DNA of 7,313 nucleotides from Roseiflexaceae bacterium (GTDB taxonomy: Bacteria > Chloroflexota > Chloroflexia > Chloroflexales > Roseiflexaceae): positions 1-7,313 of the forward strand of contig JACMIM010000654.1 of assembly GCA_014381165.1 (NCBI GenBank), written 5' to 3'. Shown piece by piece: positions 1 to 4,749 of this stretch (positions are counted from its first letter, which is position 1; each line of letters opens with the position of its first letter). Below the pieces are notes generated by a model, which had not been told where the DNA came from, ran no database searches, and worked only from the letters and a program-made list of their open reading frames with translations. The position numbers and the translations under genes are program-made.

Positions 1-88
1 CGGTCGTTCCACAGGCCGCTAGCGCCATCGCGCCAGCGCCGCCAAACACGCCCCGTAGGAACGTGCGCCGAGTCATCTGCTTGTTCAC
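1..88 (-). CDS. ABC transporter substrate-binding lipoprotein, N-terminal part only
   Basis: This is the 5' end of a minus-strand gene that runs off the left edge; 29 codons are visible. The peptide shows a Tat signal, RRTFLRG at residues 7-13, then a Gly/Ala hydrophobic stretch and a lipobox LAAC at 23-26, with Cys26 as the lipidation site. The product should therefore be exported folded and anchored to the membrane as a lipoprotein. It lies downstream of two sugar-type permease genes on the same strand, so it is most likely the extracellular solute-binding protein of that importer (inference; no binding domain is visible). The GTG start at 88 is preferred because AAAGGG at 96-101 sits 7 nt upstream; an in-frame ATG at 76 lacks a well-placed site. 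Another Tat lipoprotein cannot be excluded. Confidence 0.72.
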   Translation of the reverse strand, partial: MNKQMTRRTFLRGVFGGAGAMALAACGTT

Positions 89-95
89 GAAGAAA

Positions 96-101
96 CCCTT
101 T
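96..101 (-). promoter_or_regulatory. Ribosome binding site deciding the GTG start of the lipoprotein gene
   Basis: On the minus strand this reads AAAGGG and lies 7 nt before the GTG at 88. It is 19 nt from the alternative ATG at 76, which is too far, so it favours the GTG. Confidence 0.55.
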
Positions 102-121
102 CACTTGGAGCATTTATGTGA

Positions 122-177
122 TACGTATTACGTATTGCGTGTTGCGAACACGAAACACGAAACACGGAACACGAAAG
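122..177. repeat. Eight-unit heptamer array with inverted halves
   Basis: The sequence keeps a 7-bp period for eight consecutive units: TACGTAT twice, TGCGTGT, TGCGAAC, ACGAAAC twice, ACGGAAC and ACGAAAG. All units carry CG at a fixed or near-fixed position. The two halves are opposite in sense and meet in a perfect 6-bp inverted repeat, CGTGTT/AACACG, around GCG (138-152). It lies in the spacer just upstream of the lipoprotein gene. Arrays of this kind are common in Chloroflexota and cyanobacterial genomes; no function is assigned. Confidence 0.7.
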
Positions 178-200
178 ACGACGGATGCTGCGCCCTCTCA

Positions 201-230
201 CCTTGTCCCCTTGTCCCCTTGTCCCCTTGT
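201..230. repeat. Octamer tandem array, unit CCTTGTCC
   Basis: Three full copies and one interrupted copy of CCTTGTCC occur in exact 8-bp register. The fourth copy is cut after CCTTGT at 230. The missing CC is found at 345-346, after the inverted-repeat element, which suggests that the array was interrupted by that element. The unit differs from that of the array at 351-386 by only two bases when written as CCTGGTCA. Confidence 0.7.
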
Positions 231-344
231 GGCCGGGCGAAGCATTTGCCCGCGCGAGAAATTCAAGCTGATCGACAACTGCGCTGGCTGCGATCTAATG
301 CTGTGGCGATCTATTGGGGCAAATGCTTCGCTTCTACAGTTTGT
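231..344. mobile_element. MITE-like short inverted-repeat element without coding capacity
   Basis: A perfect 15-bp inverted repeat is present at 237-251 (core CGAAGCATTTGCCC) and 317-331 (core GGGCAAATGCTTCG), enclosing 65 bp with no gene. TTGT occurs at 227-230 and again at 341-344. Deleting 231-344 restores the octamer array in exact register, so an insertion of about 110 bp with a 4-bp target duplication explains the layout. Caution is needed because the array itself repeats TTGT, so the duplication is not independent evidence. The element has no transposase and would have to be moved in trans, or it could be an interspersed palindromic repeat with another origin. Confidence 0.42.
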
Positions 345-350
345 CCCCAT

Positions 351-386
351 CACCTGGTCACCTGGTCACCTGGTCACCTGGTCACC
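351..386. repeat. Octamer tandem array, unit CACCTGGT, overlapping a stop codon
   Basis: Four exact copies of CACCTGGT occupy 351-382, followed by a partial CACC. On the minus strand the unit reads ACCAGGTG. The TGA that ends the second permease gene (382-384) is formed by the first unit met by the ribosome, so the array begins exactly at the gene end. Confidence 0.75.
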
Positions 387-1263
387 CCTTAACCGCGCCA
401 GTCGCGATCCCATCGACCACAAAGCGCTGCGCCCACAGGAAAATCAGCACCATTGGAATGACCACGAACAGCGTCCCAGCCATCACCACGCCCCAGTTGG
501 TGGTGCCCTCCTGGTCGAGCAGCCAGGAGACGCCGATCGGCAGCGTGCGCATCTCGCGCGTGCTGGTGACGATCAGCGGCCAGAGGAATTCGTTCCATTT
601 CGCCACTATCGAAAGCAGCGCCATGGTCGCCACTGCCGGCATGGCGAGCGGCGCGACCACGCTCAACATGGTGCGCAGGTGCCCCGCGCCGTCGACTTTG
701 GCGGCGTCGATGACTTCCTGCGGCAGCGTCAGAAAGTACTGACGCAGTAGAAACGTGCCGAAGGCGATCGATGCGCCCGGCACGATAATGCCCTGATAGG
801 TATCGATCCAGCGTAGCCGGGCTATCGTCAGGTAGTTTGGAATAATCGTAATCTCTTCGGGAACCATCAGCGCCGCCAGCAGCAGCAAAAAGATCAAGTC
901 GCGCCGCGGAAAGCGCACAAAGGCCAGTGCATAGGCCGAGGACAGCGCGAACCAGACTTCGAGCCCACTGCCGATCAGCGTGGTGATGATGCTGTTCAGG
1001 TAGTAGCGGCCAAATGGTGCGGCTGTCCAGGCATCGATGAAATTTTGAATGGTGGGTTGGCGCGGGAACCAACTGGGATCCGGCGCATAGATTTCGCGCG
1101 TGGTTTTGAACGCGGCGATCACCGTCCAGTAGACTGGCGTGCCCACCAACAGCACGGCCAGCACGCAGGCCGCGTAGCCCGCGATGCGCAGCGTGCGGCT
1201 GCGGCGATACACTGGCTCGGCGGCGCTGGCAGCGGGCGCAAGCGCAATACGGTCAAGTGCCAT
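382..1263 (-). CDS. Carbohydrate ABC transporter permease, MalG/UgpE type
   Basis: This is an inner-membrane permease subunit of a CUT1-type ABC importer for a sugar or a glycerol-3-phosphate-like solute. Its 293 residues match the usual length of about 280. About six hydrophobic segments are visible, near residues 28-52, 88-112, 122-146, 157-177, 205-222 and 258-278. The cytoplasmic EAA loop that contacts the ATPase is at 183-194, with DAAKVDGAG as its recognisable core. The phrases KWNEFLWPL (222-230), EGTTNWGVVMAG (252-263) and the C-terminal GAVKG resemble UgpE more than MalG; the substrate is not proven. The ATG at 1263 directly follows the TAA of the upstream permease gene (1264-1266), so translation is probably coupled. 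Its ATPase partner is not in the window and may be a shared UgpC/MsiK-type protein. The TGA stop lies in a tandem array. Confidence 0.9.
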   Translation of the reverse strand: MALDRIALAPAASAAEPVYRRSRTLRIAGYAACVLAVLLVGTPVYWTVIAAFKTTREIYAPDPSWFPRQPTIQNFIDAWTAAPFGRYYLNSIITTLIGSGLEVWFALSSAYALAFVRFPRRDLIFLLLLAALMVPEEITIIPNYLTIARLRWIDTYQGIIVPGASIAFGTFLLRQYFLTLPQEVIDAAKVDGAGHLRTMLSVVAPLAMPAVATMALLSIVAKWNEFLWPLIVTSTREMRTLPIGVSWLLDQEGTTNWGVVMAGTLFVVIPMVLIFLWAQRFVVDGIATGAVKG

Positions 1264-2175
1264 TTAGTCTGCCTGTGTCCTTCGTTCGACCAGGCGCACT
1301 TGCAGTAGCGTGAGCGCCAGCATAATCGTGAATAGCACCATGGCCACGACGCCGGCCTGGCCGGCGCTGAAGCGGATGAAACCAAGCTCGTACAGGTTGT
1401 AGACCAGCGTGTTGGTCGCGTTGATCGGGCCGCCCTGGGTCATGACCTGGATGAGATCAAAGGCTTGAAAACAGCTGAGGATGCTGGTCACGCTTAAAAA
1501 GAACAGCACCGGCGCGAGGCCAGGCAGCGTAATATGCTGAAAGCGTGCGCCAGCCCCTGCGCCATCGACGGTCGCCGCCTCATACAGCGCCCGGTCGATC
1601 GCCTGCAAGCCGGCCAGGTAGATCACCACCGCGTAGCCCAGGTTCTTCCAGACATACACAATGATCAGCGCGAGCATGGCCCAGTCGGGGTCGCCAAGCC
1701 AGTTTGGCGAGCGCACGCCCACCAGGCCTAGCAGCTCGGCCAGCAGGCCATAGCGTGGGTCGAAAATGTAAATCCAAACGATTCCAACGGCAGCGCCGGA
1801 AAGAATCGTGGGCGAGAAGAGCACTGCGCGCGCGGCGTTACGCCCGCGCAGCCGCTGGTTGAGCAGCAGCGCCATCGCCAAGCCAAGCGTCAGCGTCAGC
1901 GCCACGCAGCCAGCTGTGAAGACGAATGAGTTGCGCAGAATCGTCTGGAACTGATCGTCGGCCAGCACCGTGGCATAGTTATCTAGGCCGACCCAGCGTC
2001 GCTCAGGCCGGATGAAATCCCATTCGACAAAGCTGAGGTAGGCGTTATACAGCAGCGGCCAATAGGTGAAGATAGCAAAAAGCAAGAGATTTGGGCCGAG
2101 GAACAGCCAGAAGGTCAGCCACTCGCGGGCAATCATGGGCGAGAAGCGCGGAGCCGATTGGGTGCGTACTGCCAT
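1264..2175 (-). CDS. Carbohydrate ABC transporter permease, MalF/UgpA type
   Basis: This is the partner inner-membrane permease, 303 residues. Hydrophobic segments are visible near 21-45, 83-106, 117-138, 166-190, 220-240 and 275-294. The EAA loop begins at 199 (EAATVDGAGAGARF), and MTQGGP at 245-250 followed by NATNTLVY is typical of UgpA-like CUT1 permeases. The ORF can be extended to a GTG at 2217 (14 more residues). The ATG at 2175 is preferred because the strong Shine-Dalgarno AAAGGGAG lies 5 nt upstream. The protein then begins MAVRTQSAPRF, a normal short cytoplasmic tail before the first helix. It is the first gene of the minus-strand operon; a candidate operator lies about 50 bp upstream. 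Substrate specificity cannot be read from the permease. Confidence 0.9.
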   Translation of the reverse strand: MAVRTQSAPRFSPMIAREWLTFWLFLGPNLLLFAIFTYWPLLYNAYLSFVEWDFIRPERRWVGLDNYATVLADDQFQTILRNSFVFTAGCVALTLTLGLAMALLLNQRLRGRNAARAVLFSPTILSGAAVGIVWIYIFDPRYGLLAELLGLVGVRSPNWLGDPDWAMLALIIVYVWKNLGYAVVIYLAGLQAIDRALYEAATVDGAGAGARFQHITLPGLAPVLFFLSVTSILSCFQAFDLIQVMTQGGPINATNTLVYNLYELGFIRFSAGQAGVVAMVLFTIMLALTLLQVRLVERRTQAD

Positions 2176-2180
2176 CGTGG

Positions 2181-2188
2181 CTCCCTTT
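2181..2188 (-). promoter_or_regulatory. Strong Shine-Dalgarno for the first permease gene
   Basis: The minus strand reads AAAGGGAG, 5 nt before the ATG at 2175. It settles the start in favour of 2175 over the in-frame GTG at 2217 and ATG at 2211. Confidence 0.7.
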
Positions 2189-2222
2189 GCCCAAACGTGG
2201 GGCTTTGGCATCAACACCTTCT

Positions 2223-2245
2223 ATTTAACCAGGATTGTGTTAAAT
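2223..2245. promoter_or_regulatory. Candidate operator, 7-bp inverted repeat
   Basis: ATTTAAC at 2223-2229 and GTTAAAT at 2239-2245 form a perfect 7-bp inverted repeat with a 9-bp spacer, 47 bp upstream of the chosen permease start. A further GTTTAAC lies at 2291-2297. A weak minus-strand promoter is possible just upstream of the operator (-35 TTAATC at 2287-2282, 17-bp spacing, -10 TAATAC at 2264-2259), which would put the repeat close to the transcription start where a repressor could act. The AT-rich arms stand out in a GC-rich window. No regulator gene is in the window, and the binding family is unknown. Confidence 0.35.
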
Positions 2246-2325
2246 TCATGAACCAAATGTATTAGGCCGCGACCAAGAGCAGATTAAGAGGTTTAACTTG
2301 GCAGGGTGGCAAAGCCGGTCGCAGT

Positions 2326-2428
2326 CGGGTTGAAACCCGCTGCTGCTAGCCAAAACGCGCTGAAGCGCGTTGGACGCGGTGAACGCGCTTCAGCGCGCTT
2401 TGACGTAGCAGACGCCGGATTCATCCGG
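2326..2428. repeat. Nested GC-rich palindrome cluster
   Basis: The central hairpin has 21-bp arms (2351-2371 and 2382-2402) with a single mismatch and a 10-nt loop. It is flanked by two smaller perfect hairpins: CGGGT/ACCCG with a TGAA loop at 2326-2339, and CCGGAT/ATCCGG at 2415-2428. TGCTA at 2344-2348 also pairs with TAGCA at 2406-2410, so the whole 100-bp block is roughly symmetric about 2377. Such CTTCAGC-containing palindromes are typical interspersed repeats of Roseiflexus-like genomes (from general knowledge, not searched). It could be a cruciform, a transcript hairpin or a mobile palindromic unit. Confidence 0.7.
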
Positions 2429-2594
2429 TGGCTGTGGTGGCGGCTTCAGCGTCGGAAGAAGTCGCACGCAGATAGCGGCATAGCTCTTGCACGAGAGAGC
2501 CTTAACGCATTCAGAAGCGCACCACAAGCTGCTGGACAGCAGCGGATGCGTGTTTGTAGATGATACGCCTGGATATGAAAACTTGGAATGACAT

Positions 2595-3029
2595 ATGATA
2601 GATATACTGCTACCATGCAACAACTCGCCACAATACCAGCCTGCAATGGCGCAGCAATACCTGGAGACAGCGCAACCATTCGATATCATTGTTGCAGATG
2701 ACGAGACCGCAATTGCCACCGTAATTGCCGACTTGCTTCACGAAGAGGGCTTCAGCGTCGGCGTCTTTCACGATGGCGCGAGCGCACTGTTGGCAATCGA
2801 GGCGCACCAGCCTGGGTTGGTGCTGCTCGACAATACTATGCCAGTGATGACAGGCGAGGAATTGCTGGAGAAGCTGCGTCAGCGCGGTTTCACCGAGCTT
2901 CCGATCGTGCTGATGAGCGCGGCCACGCGGCTGGACGAGTTTCTCGATAAAGGCGCGACCGAGGTGATCGCCAAGCCATTTGAGCTTGACAAGATCCTCT
3001 CGTGTGTTGATACCTACATGCAGCGCTAG
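2595..3029 (+). CDS. Receiver-only response regulator
   Basis: A 144-residue single-domain CheY-like phosphoacceptor protein with no DNA-binding or enzymatic output domain. The receiver fold starts near residue 29 (FDIIVADDE). The expected residues are present: acidic pair D35/D36, phosphoacceptor D79 in LVLLDNTMP, switch residue S108 in LMSAA, and K127-P128 in the AKPF motif. The start is uncertain. The ATG at 2595 has a weak GGA about 7 nt upstream and gives a 28-residue leader; the in-frame ATG at 2646 (MAQQYLETAQ) would give a more usual short leader but has no clear ribosome site. The gene is 31 bp upstream of a thioredoxin-reductase-like gene on the same strand. Because fused response regulator/thioredoxin-disulfide reductase proteins are known, it probably partners that enzyme (inference). 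No histidine kinase is nearby. Confidence 0.9.
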   Translation: MIDILLPCNNSPQYQPAMAQQYLETAQPFDIIVADDETAIATVIADLLHEEGFSVGVFHDGASALLAIEAHQPGLVLLDNTMPVMTGEELLEKLRQRGFTELPIVLMSAATRLDEFLDKGATEVIAKPFELDKILSCVDTYMQR

Positions 3030-3060
3030 CGCCAGACAGCGCCCTAGATAGAGACACCGT

Positions 3061-3978
3061 ATGACAGTGGACTTTGAGGTGATCGTGGTGGGCGGTGGGC
3101 CAGCTGGCCTTTCAGCGGCGTTGTACCTGGCGCGCTACGACCGCACGACGGCCTTGTTCGACACAGGGCGCGGGCGCTCGACTTGGCATCAGGTCAACCA
3201 TAATTACCTGGGCTTCCCTGGCGGGATCCCCGCGCGCGAGCTGCGTGAGCGTGGCCGGGCGCAATTGGCCGAGTATGATCAGGTGACTGTGCTCGAACAC
3301 TCGATCGACACGCTCCGCCGCGAGGGCGAGTGGTTCGTGGCCGAAGGCCAGGCTGGGGCGTGGCGGGCGCGCTCGGTGATTGTGGCCACTGGCGTGGTCG
3401 ATCACTATCCACATTTCGAGGGCTGGCAGGAGTATATCGGGCGGAGCGTGTTTTGGTGTATCACCTGCGATGGCTATGGTTGCCGCGACTGCCAGGTGGT
3501 CGTCGCGGGCGCAAGTGACGACGCGGCCAGCGTGGCGCTGCAACTCCAGCGCTTCGCCAACCAGATCACGCTACTGACCGACAGCTTTGAGCCGACCATC
3601 TCGGCGGCATTCCTGCGCCGACTGGAGCGCCACGATATCCGGGTGATTGTCGATAAAATTGCTACGGTGATTGGCGAGGACGGCTACCTTTCGGCAATCC
3701 TGACTAAAGGCGGCGAGCGCATCGAGGTCGACAAATTATTTAGCTTCCAGGGTTCGACACCGCAAAGTGACCTGGCCCGCCAGCTCGATGTGTTGTGTAA
3801 CGCTCAGGGCTATATCATCGTCGACAGCGAGCAGAAGACCAGTTTGCCTGGTATCTACGCGGCGGGAGATGTGACTCGCCTGCATTCCCACCAGATCAGC
3901 ACGGCGGTTCACGAGGGTGGCCAAGCCGCTTCCGCCGCCAATTACTTTCTGTACCCGCCCGACCTCAAAGATGATTAA
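3061..3978 (+). CDS. Thioredoxin-reductase-like FAD-dependent disulfide oxidoreductase
   Basis: A 305-residue cytoplasmic flavoprotein of low-molecular-weight thioredoxin reductase size (usual 305-320). The FAD-binding GGGPAG is at residues 11-16, an ATG motif at 109-111, and the C-terminal FAD motif GIYAAGD at 264-270. The redox-active pair is C133-I-T-C136 followed by DG, as in the CATCDG of TrxR. A second pair, C141 and C144 (CRDC), follows at once. The pyridine-nucleotide loop is GASDDA at 150-155 instead of GGGDSA, and the NADPH 2'-phosphate motif HRRxxxR is not seen; the equivalent stretch is LLTDSFEP. It may therefore use NADH or another donor, or be a divergent TrxR-like enzyme with an unknown partner. 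It follows the receiver gene after 31 bp, probably as one operon, with only a weak Shine-Dalgarno. No thioredoxin gene is present. Confidence 0.88.
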   Translation: MTVDFEVIVVGGGPAGLSAALYLARYDRTTALFDTGRGRSTWHQVNHNYLGFPGGIPARELRERGRAQLAEYDQVTVLEHSIDTLRREGEWFVAEGQAGAWRARSVIVATGVVDHYPHFEGWQEYIGRSVFWCITCDGYGCRDCQVVVAGASDDAASVALQLQRFANQITLLTDSFEPTISAAFLRRLERHDIRVIVDKIATVIGEDGYLSAILTKGGERIEVDKLFSFQGSTPQSDLARQLDVLCNAQGYIIVDSEQKTSLPGIYAAGDVTRLHSHQISTAVHEGGQAASAANYFLYPPDLKDD

Positions 3979-3985
3979 CTGATTT

Positions 3986-4107
3986 CGCCTGCGCGGCTGA
4001 AGCCGCTGGCTGGCACGACGAAGCCCGCCTGCGCGGGCTGAACACGATAGTTCAGCCCGCGCAGGCGGGCTTCGTAAACATAGCCGAGGGCTTCAGCCCG
4101 CCGGCGG
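3986..4107. repeat. Cluster of GC-rich palindromes at a convergent gene junction
   Basis: Three palindromic units fill this spacer: GCGGCT/AGCCGC at 3993-4006, a perfect 26-bp-arm hairpin at 4018-4075, and GGGCT/AGCCC at 4088-4099 followed by the CGCCGGCG palindrome. The layout of one large hairpin flanked by two small ones is the same as at 2326-2428, although the sequences differ. This suggests a common type of interspersed repeat. Confidence 0.65.
4018..4075. terminator. Large perfect hairpin, possible bidirectional terminator
   Basis: The arms 4018-4043 and 4050-4075 are exact reverse complements over 26 bp with a 6-nt loop, ACGATA. The hairpin begins 40 bp after the stop of the thioredoxin-reductase-like gene and about 80 bp beyond the stop of the facing PPOX gene, so it is well placed to end both transcripts. 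It lacks a T-tract on either side, so it is not a classical intrinsic terminator. It may be an interspersed palindrome that also blocks read-through. Confidence 0.5.
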
Positions 4108-4114
4108 CCTGCGC

Positions 4115-4143
4115 AACCACGACCCCTTCGCGTCTTCGTGGTT
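4115..4143. repeat. Inverted repeat AACCACGA/TCGTGGTT
   Basis: Perfect 8-bp arms (4115-4122 and 4136-4143) enclose 13 nt that contain CTTCGCGTCTTCG. The minus strand resembles the ACCACGAAGACACGAAG-type heptamer repeats seen in many environmental bacterial genomes, here reduced to few units. It lies just beyond the stop of the PPOX gene and might add to termination. Confidence 0.45.
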
Positions 4144-4157
4144 CATTGGGGCGCAGG

Positions 4158-4562
4158 CTACCAGACTTGCACGAACTCGGGTGCGAGGCGAAACTTGACG
4201 CGCGGCTCGTCGGCGGGGCCGCTGTAAATCTCGTCGCCGGTGTACTTGGCGCTCAGTTCGTTGATGTGCTGGCGGCCTATCGCCCGGTCGTCGATGATCT
4301 CGACTGGGCCACGCACGGCGATGTAGCGGTACATATTCTGTGGGTCGACGATCGTGATGGCCACATACGGGTTGGCCCTGATTGCCCGATCCTTGAGCCG
4401 ACCGACCGCCGTGTTGAAGCAAATAAAGCCGTCTTCGAAGCTGAACCAGACCGGCGTGACCTGCGGTGTGCCATTCTTTAGTACGGTGGCAAGCGACATA
4501 ATGTTGGCGGCGTTGAGTAGATCGTGGTGAGTGACCGGAATTGGCTCTAATGTGTGGGTCAT
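4158..4562 (-). CDS. PPOX-class F420-dependent oxidoreductase-like protein
   Basis: A small 134-residue split-barrel flavin/deazaflavin protein of the pyridoxamine 5'-phosphate oxidase superfamily, closest by eye to the Rv1155-like F420-binding group (usual 130-150 residues). Recognisable parts are NIMSLATVLKNGTPQVTPVWF (residues 20-40), the strand FICFNTAVGRLKDRAIRANP (46-65), VAITIVDPQNMYRYIAVRG (67-85) and a C-terminal basic strand. It would act in the cytoplasm as a dimer, with F420H2 or FMN as cofactor; the substrate is unknown. The ATG at 4562 is supported by GGAG at 4571-4568, 5 nt upstream. Proximity to cofC, cofD and an F420-dependent LLM enzyme on the same strand supports F420 use. 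A 161-bp repeat-filled gap separates it from the LLM gene, so it may be transcribed with it or separately. Heme or FMN binding cannot be ruled out. Confidence 0.82.
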   Translation of the reverse strand: MTHTLEPIPVTHHDLLNAANIMSLATVLKNGTPQVTPVWFSFEDGFICFNTAVGRLKDRAIRANPYVAITIVDPQNMYRYIAVRGPVEIIDDRAIGRQHINELSAKYTGDEIYSGPADEPRVKFRLAPEFVQVW

Positions 4563-4587
4563 TGGTGCTCCATTTAGTGATGGGACG

Positions 4588-4627
4588 AGGGGTTGGGGGT
4601 TGGGGGCTGGGAGCTGGGGGTTGGGGT
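4588..4627. repeat. G-rich heptamer array with G-quadruplex potential
   Basis: Runs of three to five G recur every 7 bp, starting at 4595, 4602, 4609, 4616 and 4623, separated by TT, CT or AGCT; another GGGG is at 4589. This fits an intramolecular G-quadruplex on the plus strand, which is the template strand for the minus-strand F420 genes. The array ends about 26 bp upstream of the PPOX start codon and faces the C-rich array at 4673-4749. Confidence 0.75.
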
Positions 4628-4672
4628 GTAAAGAGCGCCACAGCTGCTACTTCGCACAACACGGCCCGGCTT

Positions 4673-4749
4673 CCCCAGCCCCTAGCCTCCAGCCCCTCGT
4701 TCCTCGTTCCCAGCCCCTCGTTCCTAGCCCCTCGTCTCCAACCTCTCGA
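4673..4749. repeat. C-rich heptamer array overlapping the end of the LLM gene
   Basis: Eleven 7-bp units run in register, for example CCCCAGC, CCCTAGC, CTCCAGC, CCCTCGT, TCCTCGT and CTCCAAC. Read on the minus strand they are G-rich like the array at 4588-4627, so the two arrays are inverted copies separated by about 45 bp and could form an imperfect long stem in the transcript. The last seven codons and the TAG stop of the LLM gene lie inside the array. Confidence 0.75.

Larger units (their letters stand above)
2176..2594. other. Divergent intergenic region between importer operon and response regulator
   Basis: This 419-bp region separates the minus-strand permease start from the plus-strand response regulator start. 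It holds a ribosome binding site, a candidate operator at 2223-2245 and the palindrome cluster at 2326-2428. From 2429 to 2594 no convincing gene, RNA or promoter with good spacing was found. TATACT at 2603-2608 resembles a -10 box, but no suitably spaced -35 was seen. Small ORFs here cross the palindromes and do not look like genes. Confidence 0.6.

Noticed and set aside
122..386. Possible CRISPR array
   Set aside because: The repeats are 7-8 bp direct tandem units without unique spacers of 30-40 bp, so they are simple tandem arrays.
118..750. 210-codon plus-strand open frame at the left end
   Set aside because: It reads through the octamer arrays and the antisense strand of the permease gene; no domain is visible.
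2306..2563. 85-codon plus-strand and 109-codon minus-strand open frames in the divergent intergenic region
   Set aside because: Both cross the palindrome cluster and have no ribosome site or family resemblance.
2583..2608. Promoter for the response regulator with TTGGAA and TATACT
   Set aside because: The spacing between the two boxes is only 14 bp, and the -10-like element would lie downstream of the ATG at 2595. It is only plausible if translation starts at 2646, so it is not listed as a feature.
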